From Chondrus crispus (taxonomy: Eukaryota; Rhodophyta; Florideophyceae; Gigartinales; Gigartinaceae): 64,000 nucleotides of DNA. The stretch is from the NCBI RefSeq assembly GCF_000350225.1, contig NW_005179200.1:1-64000 (forward strand). Reading direction: 5' to 3'. Positions 11,030 through 20,780 of this stretch are shown here, piece after piece (position 1 is the stretch's first letter; each line of letters begins with the position of its first letter). The notes below the pieces were generated by a model that was not told the DNA's origin, did no database searches, and saw nothing but the letters and a program-made list of their open reading frames with translations. The position numbers were made by a program, and so were the translations under genes.

Positions 11030-11350
11030 TGACATCGCTGACACTAGCTGTTAAGATATCTCAATCATTTGTGCAGAATCAAGAAAGGTGAGGTAATACT
11101 GTAAGAGAAGTACTTACCTGCGGAATCAAGAAAGATGAGGTAATATTGTAAGAGAGGAGGTAGTCATTATTGTAGCAGGAAACCAAGAAGGACGTCCAAC
11201 TCCGGATTGCATCAGAACGGGACAGGTGACTACTGCATAATGTAAGGAGGACTCCCCTTACCATGAGCACAAACCTTACACTCAGACCCGTACTTAATAA
11301 TAGAATTGTAGCTCCATCAGAGATGAGGAAGAACAGACACTACAGAAAAC
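11030..11350. other. non-coding, with a 47-bp-period tandem duplication
   Basis: Two copies of a segment beginning GAATCAAGAAAGRTGAGG at 11076-11109 and 11123-11156 are separated by 47 bp start to start. Nothing else recognised. Confidence 0.6.
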
Positions 11351-11523
11351 GCAGATACAACCGACAGTAAAGATTCCAAACTGGAAGCTTAGCTTCCAGC
11401 ACCCTTCCAGACCGGAAGGACTTCCCGCTCGCAATTGACGCTGATCTGCCCCACTGGCGTAGAAGTGCAGGCTGTTAGTCTACCACGAGCTCCCTTCCAG
11501 CATCTCTGCGATACTGGATCACT
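11351..11523 (+). repeat. 173-bp direct repeat, left copy (LTR-like)
   Basis: Matches 18500-18672 over the full 173 bp with three substitutions. Flanking bases differ on both sides. One reading frame of the repeat gives ADTTDSKDSKLEA, which resembles the start of Copia RNase H. The left copy may therefore be the tail of an earlier tandem element rather than a true LTR. Confidence 0.7.
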
Positions 11524-11583
11524 TCGAAGTATACGAGTCCGTCGGCAAACTGGATTATTGATAATTCAAGGAACAAAGACCCT

Positions 11584-13197
11584 TTGGAACCCATTCCTCC
11601 CCCGGACCCACTACTGGCATCAATTAATCGTTTGGTAGGACGCTCAGACGAGCAACATGCTTTAATCGTTGGCATGCGGCACTTTCTGGAATCAGAATTT
11701 TCATCAGTTGTCGAAGCAAAAAGCAGCGCACTGGAACTTTTACCACTCCCAATTATTTTGTCCAGCAGTGTCCTCAAGTCTCCAATCATTTTCCAAATCC
11801 TCCGCCAAGTACTGCGAAAAATTGGCATAACCGTTAAGCAAAAGCATGGACTCCTCGTTTCACAAGCAGTTTCTGAAGCGCTGTATCGCGATGACGACAG
11901 TATGATTCGAACTGCTCGTGAAGAAATCAAATGCTTCAAGAGCTGCAGAAGTGGTGAAGCACCAGCCATGTCAATGTGAACCCAAGTTTAGTTGCAAGCG
12001 ATAGAGTGGTTGGTAACAAATTTTCTGCTCACAACGAACAGATGGCTTCTTCCAGGAATGTCGATTGAGCGTCGCGACATTTTTCCGAAAACAGACGGTT
12101 CAGCGGTATATTACGAAATTCGCCTAGTCTACCAGAAACCCAAAAAGGCGTATCTTACATACTGTGAACAGAAAACTTTCCCTCGTGCAGATCGTGTTAA
12201 ATTGGTATCCTTAATTTTAAAGGGACCGGCTCTCGGATTCTGGGAAGAGCACATACAGCCTGACCCACAAATCACTCAAGTGGCATCCGTGTTCAGCATG
12301 CTCGAAAAGCAATTCGATTCGCCGGCACATCAACGCCAAATTGAGGCAATGACTGTAAGTATGAACATAAAAGATATACGAACGAAGGAGTCATTCTCGC
12401 GCGTAGCTTCATTAGGTACACTCTATCATGAGGTCAGTCGTCTGAACGAACAGTTCGCGAAGGAAAAGAGAGGCGAAGTTTCATAATTAATACACTTATG
12501 AAGATTGTAGAGGGATATGTGTGGTCTCGGTCAGCGGAGGAGGACGTCATGCAAGAGAAACTTAAGTACCAAGACCTATACACTAAGCTCTCAACATCTC
12601 TGGTTATTGGGAAAACGAAGTAAGGCGTGGAGGCAATGACCCTGAGACATCTGACGATTTGCGAACGGCTCAGAGCTCAAGTTTTATTAGATATGGCGCG
12701 CAATACGCATACTCGAAGCAAGGAGGCAGGAATATTCGCTTCGGGATTATGCAGCCATTTCGTGTCCCATTCGTTCTCCCATTATGAGAACCGCTCAATC
12801 GACAAGCGGACCCGTTTTTGCGAAAAGTGATAGAGATCGAAAAAGCTACATGACCAAAGTACAGTGTTTTAAGTGCCGGGGATTCGGACATTATAGAAGC
12901 GACTGCAGGGAACTGAGTGGAGGAAACCTTGCTGAAACCGCGAGATCTAGGATGAGAAAAATTAGAGGAAGTCCCAACACAGCAGCTGCACAGGTACTGT
13001 ATGACCTTGTCGTTGATGAACAAGAATATTTCAGCCCCAGCAACAGTGAAGAGTGCATTAGCGAGGACGACCCCAATCTTTTTGAAAAACTTCTCCTGTC
13101 CAATCTCGAACTTAAACAGGAGCTCCACGTCAGCACAGAAAGCATAAGGGACGCAGCACTTGGAAATAATTTTGCAGGTGAGGACGAATTGGCTTAG
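11584..13197 (+). pseudogene. Copia 2 gag with zinc knuckle
   Basis: The best-preserved block is 11992-12486, with YCEQKTFPRADRVKLVSLIL, FWEEHIQPDPQ and VFSMLEKQFDSP, a gag capsid-like helical region. It then shifts frame (MKIVEGYVWSRSAEEDVM near 12500). A canonical C-x2-C-x4-H-x4-C knuckle (CFKCRGFGHYRSDC) lies at 12865-12906, in the frame that ends at 13197. The stretch at 11584-11979 is helical and acidic and probably the N-terminal gag. Gag would package the RNA; at least two frameshifts break it. Confidence 0.6.
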
Positions 13198-14418
13198 GCG
13201 AATTTTCAAGTGCCAGACAGATCACAAAACATGGCCTTCTGTCTGGCGTCAAACGGCTAAAGGAACCAGACAAGTTTCTAGTAATTGGAGATCCCGTAAA
13301 AGGCTGTCGAGTTTCTATACAGAATGTTACGCCCTAACTCTCAGGAGCACTACAGTACAGCAGTTTGAAGGCGCATGTCTAGATACTGGAGCATATCGTA
13401 CCGTTGTCGGTCTCTCTCAGCTTCTTCTTTATGAGAAGAAATATGGCGTCACTCTCAAACCTTGACGAGAACCAGCAAACTTTATTTTTGGAGATCATGT
13501 ATCGCGCTCTCTAGGAGTTGTATTCTTAATTAATACAACGCCCCATGGACCAGTACAAGTTAAAACGCACGTGGTTAAGCCAAATATCCCATTTTTGATT
13601 GGCCTGGATGTTCTAGATTATCTCGGATGGAACATATTAACTGTGCAAAACAAATTGCAGTCTGTCTACGACGGATGGCTCATGGACTGTGTAAGAAAAA
13701 ACGTGCACATATATATTGAATGGGATAAAATCGAGTCCATACACTACTCAGCAGAGACTCTCCGGAAATTGCATCATCAATTCATGCACCCCTCCACCGG
13801 AAAATTACTCAATCTGCTTCGTCGGGCTTCTCATGAGAAGCTCTGTAAAAATACCAAAGCAATTTTAGAAGACATTCGCATGGCATGTCATGTCTGTGAG
13901 ACATACTCGTGTAAGCCTGTGACTTTCAAAGTGCGAATGCCAAACGAAATAATTTTTAACAGAGAAGTGAGACTGGACTTGATGTTCCTGAAAGGGAAAC
14001 CGGTACTACACGTCGTGAAAAGAGATACGAATTTTTCTGCTGCTCGATTATTACCGTCCCAGTCATTGGAAGCCATTTGGAATACTTTCTTGTATTGTTG
14101 GGTTACTGTTTACACAGGCTATCCTCTAAAAATGTTGGCCGATCAGGGAACCGCGTTCTGTAAATCTGAACACTGGCAAAGGAAATGTGAAGAGGCAGAG
14201 ATTACACTGCGTCATACAGGAGTGGAGTCACTAACTCCCTGGGAAGCGGCGAAACGTATCATGCTCTTTTAGACGCATTTACCACAAGGTTTCCATGTCG
14301 AATCCGAATTTCTCAGCACCATTATGTCTATCTCTGGCAGTGAAGGCAATTAATGATACAGAAAGTCCAAGTGGATTGGTCCCCTCACTTTTGCTTTTCG
14401 GGACATTACCAAGGCTTC
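13198..14418 (+). pseudogene. Copia 2 protease and integrase
   Basis: The aspartic protease motif CLDTGA is intact near 13376-13393. LIGLDVLDYLG follows near 13590. The integrase zinc module is visible as HHQFMH near 13767 with CHVCE near 13887. Catalytic blocks LDLMFLKG near 13975 and ADQGTAF near 14138 follow. The third block, near 14225, reads VESLTPWEAAKR before a stop, with the expected catalytic glutamate region degraded. The frame resumes at 14295 (LSLAVKAINDT, LLFGTLPRLP) and is cut at 14419 by the piggyBac-like element, continuing at 17015. Confidence 0.7.
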
Positions 14419-14422
14419 CTAG

Positions 14423-17010
14423 TGTCTATTCGACACCAATTTTTCCTCATTTGAGGCCTCGTTTTCCTCATATGAGGCATGCTAGCATAAGTGCTAATGC
14501 ACCGCCTCAAATACCACCGTGGTCTGCGTGTCCCCTTCACAACTAAACGAAGATGAGAAGATGAGAATTCCGACAAACATAACTGTGCAGAAGTAGCCAG
14601 TCCTGTGCGCTGTCGGCGACGACGCGGTGAGATACTTTTATTGATTGTGCTCAGCTTCCATGTGTTTCATAAAGCAGAAACGGCCTGTCTGGCTGTGGCA
14701 AATAAAACACTCCAAGTTGGCCTTATCACGACAGCCGGAGCATAATAACTTCGACTTAAACTGTTGGCACACAGCGCAACGTCCGTGAAAAACTGCGTTT
14801 GTCAACTCACCCAGACAGGTTCTTCTACGCTTGGTCGGCGAAAGGTGCTCCTTGATTCCACTGGTCGGAACATAGCAGCCATCGTCGATGGAACTCTCAC
14901 TTGTAACCCTTCGAAAAGTGGAAGGTCCAAACTTATTATCAATCAGACCCTCAGCCAACTTCTCGTAGAAAACGTGCTGTGGCATAAACCCCTTTGTCCC
15001 TCTCCCACCTTTGTAGACTAGCCAGGAGTCCACTATACAAACCGAGAGCAATGTCAAATTAACCCGTTTATCCCAATCCTTGACTTGAATTTTTCTTTCC
15101 ATCGCCAAGTCATCTTGGCGGCAGCGGTTATGCCTGTCAATAGCCGGACATGCACTGTAGTACTGCTCAACGAGCTGCGGCTGGTTCACTCTGATGGTGA
15201 CTCGAGAGGGCCCGTCCTCCTGTTGCTGCCATCTGATCCTCTCATACGGCTTACCTGGTCTCATCGATGCAGCAGTGGATACAAAGTATCTTCGAGCCCT
15301 ATCAACCCAGCACACGGCCAATAGAGAGGTACCTGTTGGTTTGATGGTCGTGTGAAGGCAAACTTCGTCCCCACGTCCACTCAACTCAACACGCCCTAAA
15401 TATGACATGGGGAAACGTCTCGTAGCAGTCTTAATAACACCAGTAAATCTCAACCCAACTTGCATGAGCTTTTCCGCCGTTTGCACTGACGCAAAATAAG
15501 AATCCGCAATAACGACCCTTTTAGATCCCGCCCAAGGTTCCACCAATCGCTTGATAACGACTGTGCCGTGATTCATATCGCCTTCGAATGTTTTCGAAGT
15601 TGTGTCCTCTGCAGACATCACAAATTCCATACGCAACATAATTCCGCTTGTGCCACAAGCAGTGTTTTGAATTTCACATCCTGCTTCAGGTTTTCGGTCT
15701 ATAGCGACGTAATGGGGGAGCCCAATGTCAATCCAACTACCTCCCAACCCATACCAACGCGATATGGACTCATCAACGCACAGCACTTCGGACGGAGTGA
15801 CAGTTTTAATTCTGTGATTGTTGATGGCTTCCACAAAATCAGAGACCATACCCCACCGGTCATTTGACGATCCATTGCTGCTGTTTCTGATTGGACCACT
15901 GCTGAATTTCGTATGCACAAAAAGGGCATCAAAACGCCTCCTTGGCATAATATTTCCAAAATTAGGGATCGGAACGTAATTGGTGGCGGGTTTGGTCGCC
16001 CATAAGAAGCGTCGAGAGCCACTAAATTCAAATCTTGTCATCAGCACAAGCACACCAAAAATCTCAGAATTTCAGATACAGTTGTGTGCTTGTGTCCGTT
16101 CTCCTCCAAACTTTTGGAGGTCATGTTGACAATAGCTGGCATGTACGCCATAGGAAACATCATCAAGAAATAGTCTATTGGTTTTCTCTCTCGCCACTCG
16201 CTTCCCTTTGAAACCATAGACCCGTCTGAGCATTTTACCTCCCAGCGCTTGCAGCGTACCATTCCATTGATGTGATCATCGTCATTGTAGGATTTCCAAA
16301 CCTGGCCGTTTGCGGTAATCTCACAATCACTGGTACAGACAGGACTTCGTTGTGTTGAGCAATCATATTATTATCTACCGGGAGCGGTTCGTCACACACT
16401 GAGAGTGGTAAAATACCCGCCGAATCTGCAGTGTCTTCGGCAAATTCATTGATGTCATCGGTCTCGTGACGCCCATGATGCAACATATCTCCATTTGTGT
16501 CTCGAGGGTGGGGCGCGCCTGGACGCACGTGACGCATGAGCACACTTTTGATAGTCTCTCCCGATGCCACCTCCCAATGCGCCCTAATAAATGTCTGTGT
16601 CTTGACTTTTGGACTTTTTTTTCAGTACAGATGACAATGCCTTTGAGCTCCTTGGAATTCCATTGCGACCCGTACATCTGCCGGCACGGTAAACGTTCCA
16701 AAACGTGTCTAGCTTTGGCATGGACAATGGAATTGGGAACGAGTCGCAAGTCTGGAAGGGCCATGGGGTGGAAAAGAAGTGGCTTTGATAAATGAGCTTT
16801 TGACTGTTGACACTACTAAAATGGCTTGCAGGAAGGTTACATGTCTTTTATACGTGATTTTCTTGCCTGGCCCTCTTTGCAAGGTCGCAGTGGATTTGTT
16901 TGGATGTATCGGTATCGGTTTCCCGCCAACATGGAAAAGGCGGGACGCGTGTTAACACTGTCCTCATATGAGGCACCAGTCCTCATATGAGGACAGATGT
17001 CGAATAGACA
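14423..17010 (-). mobile_element. piggyBac-like element 1
   Basis: 2588 bp bounded by perfect 13-bp inverted repeats (TGTCTATTCGACA at 14423-14435, inverse at 16998-17010) and flanked on both sides by CTAG (14419-14422 and 17011-17014). Removing the element with one CTAG (2592 bp, a multiple of three) rejoins the Copia frame LLFGTLPRLP to RDHSDKSSLKSHATYK without a stop. This supports CTAG as a 4-bp target duplication. Each end also carries two 12-bp near-palindromes of the form CCTCATATGAGG (14445 and 14466; 16962 and 16981). The transposase is on the minus strand and frameshifted. Confidence 0.85.
14638..16764 (-). pseudogene. piggyBac-like transposase 1 (DDE_Tnp_1_7 type)
   Basis: The C-terminal 471 codons (16053 to 14638) are open. 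They carry CVDESISRWYG, VVIADSYFASVQTAEKL and ACPAIDRHNRC, which hold the three conserved aspartates of the piggyBac DDE/D nuclease, and end in a cysteine-rich domain (CAVCQQF, LLCSGC, ECFICH, CFMKHMEAEH), as in piggyBac proteins that use it to bind the terminal repeats. Upstream, KPIDYFLMMFPMAYMPAIV belongs to the N-terminal part of the domain in another frame (16262-16041). The switch is explained by one missing T in a T run near 16055. Further frameshifts affect the N-terminus (16764-16235). The start is probably near 16764. Confidence 0.85.
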
Positions 17011-17014
17011 CTAG

Positions 17015-18540
17015 AGATCATTCTGACAAATCATCCCTTAAATCTCACGCAACCTACAAAGAAAAAATGAATGCTCTTGCCCCGGCTCGGAAAGAATTCG
17101 AAACAATCATCACAAAAAGTCGCATCGACTTGGCTATCCGAAAGAAAATACCCCCTCGGCAAAGCATAAATTTCACCCCGAGGAGATGGTTTATGTCTAG
17201 CGGGAACGAAAGCGGAAACGGGAAGGACCATTTAGAATGTCTAGAGTTTATCACGACAAGTCCGTGATACTGGAAATCTCGAACATTTGCACCAGCAGTT
17301 TAACGTTTCCCAAATTAAGCATGCCATAACAGATACCAATACCGAATCCTCCCAACCTCACGTGAAAAAAAGGCAGCTTTCTCAAATTAATCCGGATCAC
17401 GAGCTGAGACGCAGTGCAAGGGTGAGAAAAGAAACCGATAGATGCGTTCCAACATTTTTAGTGAGAGACGCTGTTCGAGGAAGCGGCATATTGTATACAG
17501 AGGTATTTATCCCACGCGATCCGAGAGGCGGAAAATTTGAAGAAGCAAAGTTGAAGGAACTCACGGGGCTCATCGAGAAGGGCAGGTTTAAAATTGTTCT
17601 GCGAGAAGAGGCAGGCAAAAGACCAAATATAATTCCTACTCATTTTATCCTTGGCATCAAGCACTGAGATAACGGTACCGAGCTTCTAAAAGCCCGGTTC
17701 GTTCTTGGTGGTCACCGCGATGGGGAAAGCCCGTCCTGGTTCACAACTCAACGACACTACGCCATCACTCAGTTCGAATTTTGGTTGCTCTTGCCGCAAT
17801 TTTTGGGTTCAAACTATAGTCCTCGGATGTCAACCAAGTTTGCCTACAAGCTGCAGAGAATTTACAACGCAAGATTTTTATAAAGCTGGACATTTTGCAG
17901 TTGTTCTCAAATGAGTTAGTACAAATAATTAAGCCCTTGTATAGGCTAACAGAATCAGGAGACTACTGGGGAGAAACAAGCAAAGACCATCACACAAAAG
18001 ATCTCAAAATGGAAGCCACCGATGGAGACCTTTCCCTATTTTTAAGAGAACTGGAAATCGACTTGTTGGTCTATCCGGAAATTATGTTGATGATTTTCTC
18101 CAGGCTGGTAATGCCGAATTCAAAAAGCAGTCCACAGCTACCACCGCAGAACGTTTTGATACCAAGGAAATACAAACACCACCGCTGACCTTCACCGGCG
18201 TCGCACTATCACAAGAAGGAGACAAACGCTGCTTATCTCAAAACAAGTATATTTCTCGTCTGAGGAGGCTATCAATGGACGATGGATTTGCCCAGTACAC
18301 ATCCTTGAGAGCCAAACTTTTGTAGATAGTTCACTCACGTCCTGGTATTGCTTGTGCGGTGTCCATGGTGACCCAGATAACGGAAAGTATTTTCTCTAGG
18401 GAATCTCCCATTTTAATTAACAAAATTGTAGCACACCTTCACAAAACGCCACACATTAAGCTTTCATACACCAAGCTTGATTTAACTCACTCTTCATTAG
18501 CAGATACAACCGACAGTAAAGATTCCAAACTGGAAGCTTA
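17015..18540 (+). pseudogene. Copia 2 integrase tail and reverse transcriptase
   Basis: The frame continues from the integrase side (YKEKMNALAPARKEFETII near 17050). Then comes the usual linker LRRSARVRKETDR near 17403, and the polymerase start (FKIVLREEAGKRPNIIP, LKARFVLGGHRDGE near 17690). The catalytic YVDD is at 18083-18094 within GNYVDDFLQAGN. VHSRPGIACAVSMVTQ near 18340 and IVAHLHKTPHIKLSY near 18430 match the connection region. RNase H is missing apart from its first residues, because the coding sequence runs into the 173-bp repeat. At least four frame changes or stops. Confidence 0.75.
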
Positions 18541-18672
18541 GCTTCCAGCACCCTTCCAGACCGGAAGGACTTCCCGCTGGCAATTGACGCTGATCTGCCC
18601 CACTGGCGTAGAAGTGCAGGCTGTTAGTCTACCGCGAGCTCCCTTCCAGCATCCCTGCGATACTGGATCACT
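18500..18672 (+). repeat. 173-bp direct repeat, right copy (LTR-like)
   Basis: Copy of 11351-11523 with three mismatches. The repeat begins inside the end of the pol reading frame. Confidence 0.7.
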
Positions 18673-20780
18673 AGACTAGCGGAGCATGCGGCGATGGGCG
18701 TTTGTGACAATGAAGGTGCGGATAATGCTCGTAAGAGGTGGAATGAATTGCATGCAGCACGATATATGATGTCGCCATTTGCAGATGCGTACAGAGCGTA
18801 TGACTCTGGTGTCCGTCCTGCTCAGAAAAGTAAGAACTAGAAGCCCTGAACTTCGATATCGTGCGAAATGTCGAGAAGGGCGGCAGAAAGGAAAGTGGAA
18901 CGAGAAGGAAAAGTGTTTACCGCTATTACGATTACGTCATTCCCCCATATGCGGCTGTAATGGTAGACCTAATGAATCATGTCTGGAGCAGAGGCACTGA
19001 CGGGCGCAGGGGGAACTCGTTGTTCGCTGTGACATTGCTTAAGCTTAAGCACCTTCTTCGCCCTTGGTTTGTGGGCAACAGAAGTAAGCGTATGAAACTA
19101 CTACACCTACACATTGACGATCCAGCAAATTTTATCCCTCAGAAGCGGGGAGAACAGACCCGGCGAGATACCACCACAGAAGTGGGGTCGAAGCGTATTA
19201 CTGTCGAGGAGGAGGATTTGCGGAGTATTCGCTTTCACCTTCCAATCACTGTTCCCTGGGGTACGGAAATTGGGTCGAGAGGGAGCAGGGATACCATCTG
19301 CTATCTGCATTTGTTTTGTGCTGGTCTGGCTGCAATCGAGCTTGTCGATGAGAATGATATTGAGGTTTACATATACATGTACGGAGGTTGTTTCTGTTTG
19401 AAAGGGAGTTGTATCGGGTTGAAGCCAGACGAACTGGTGCCTGAGGTCACTATGCGCAGTGACGAATATGAGGGTACACGCAGCGGAGAGGTCGTTCTGC
19501 ATAGAAAAATAAGTTGTGAGTCTGATTCGCCTACAACTTACTGACAGACTCCCAGCAGTGACCGATTGCTACGGATACCCAGAACGCATGTTTTAAAAAT
19601 GTCGAAGCAAAGAGGGTTTGGGATATCCGACTTATCATTCGCTCATGGAGAATCCGAAACTCGCTTCGTGGCCTGCTTTACTAAACATGTTTTACCCATG
19701 CCCTATGAGTACAATTGGGTTCAAACTAATGTGATGATTCAACCACGACAGACAGGATTTGAAAACCAAGTGACTTGCGAATGTACCATATTGTCCAAAG
19801 ACTCCAATGTGACCATGATTCTTGCTCTTGCGCAATATTTGTATGGGAAGGGACTTCGACACGTCCTTGGTGAGAAATTAATAGAGATTGATAGTGTCAT
19901 TGACAACCTTCGCAGTTCCAATATGTGCGCAAGTATCTTGAGTTGTGCCTATGTGTTGGCGGGCTGTGACTTTACTGCTGGTTCTACGGGGTTACGCACG
20001 AAAATTACTTTCGTGAGTATGCAGACAAAATTATTTTCTCGGAGCTCTTAGTGGAGCATCTGTACCTGACACTTTCGAGTTGATAACGCTTTTGGCTTAC
20101 TTGGAGAAGGCGGGAATTACGAGACTGGTCCCATTTTGTAGGGCAGAAGAGGCTTAGAGCACAATAGAACAGTACCTTCGATGGTGTTTCCGAAGTTAAG
20201 AAGCGAATGAAGGTACTGTTTCCCTGTCAGTATGCGGTCGGGACCTCGGACTAGCGGTTGGACATGAGAAGATTCGTAGCGGGCAAAGCTAAGAGCACTT
20301 CTGAGCTTATACCACCGAGAGAGCAAATCCAAGTTCAAGCCGCACGAGTTAAGTTCATTGTATTTCAATACTGGTCAAATGCAGACAAGGAAAATGTTTC
20401 GTCTGAAATCATGCAGAGTTGCAATGAAGAGAAAGGTTTCACGGAAGAGAGATATATGCTTCCGGAACGTGAGGCAGATGTGAAAGCTTTGTCGAAGCAG
20501 ATGAAAGTTTTAGTGGCTAAATTTGGGTGCAAAGGACTTTGCAATAGCAACCAATGTTCATATATGAAGCGAGGGGCCAAAAGTGTTGGGTGCGATTGTG
20601 AGCCCAGTAGATGTCAGAACAAAGTAACAAGTACCCAGGTGAATGCTGCCGAAACGGAACCTTCAAATGAACAAGATGAGGACATGCAGTCGTCCCAGGA
20701 AGTTAATGAAGTGTTAGAGGGGCTAATAACTGAGCAAGGACGACGTAAGGGTTACTGCAATGCGTTCATAACGAGTTAAA
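18673..20780 (+). pseudogene. repeat-associated protein with GCD and CXC motifs, right part
   Basis: Coding resumes directly after the Copia repeat (RLAEHAAMGVCDNEGADNA). It continues through 18861-19544 and 19566-20051 (LSFAHGESETRF, LSKDSNVTMILALAQYLYG, YVLAGCDFTAG) and ends at 20778 after a cysteine-rich segment near 20528-20620: CKGLCNSNQCSYMKRGAKS followed by VGCDCEPSRCQN. That spacing resembles the CXC/CRC zinc domain of chromokinesins and of an animal repeat-encoded protein family with GCDT and a PPT..H motif (here ELIPPREQ near 20305). It is probably the C-terminal half of the protein at 8737-11029. Frameshifts near 19550 and 20055-20255. Confidence 0.45.

Larger units (their letters stand above)
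11351..18672 (+). mobile_element. Copia element 2, split by a piggyBac-like insertion
   Basis: Two 173-bp direct repeats with three mismatches (11351-11523 and 18500-18672) flank gag, protease, integrase and reverse transcriptase in Copia order. Without the nested piggyBac-like element the length is about 4.7 kb, normal for Copia. The repeats do not begin with TG or end with CA, and no target duplication was found, so they are either unusual LTRs or the product of tandem duplication. Many frameshifts; inactive. Confidence 0.7.

Noticed and set aside
20528..20620. Chromokinesin (KIF4-type) gene, from the CXC-like cysteine cluster
   Set aside because: No motor domain or coiled coil is present, and the surrounding GCD and PPRE motifs fit a repeat-associated protein better.
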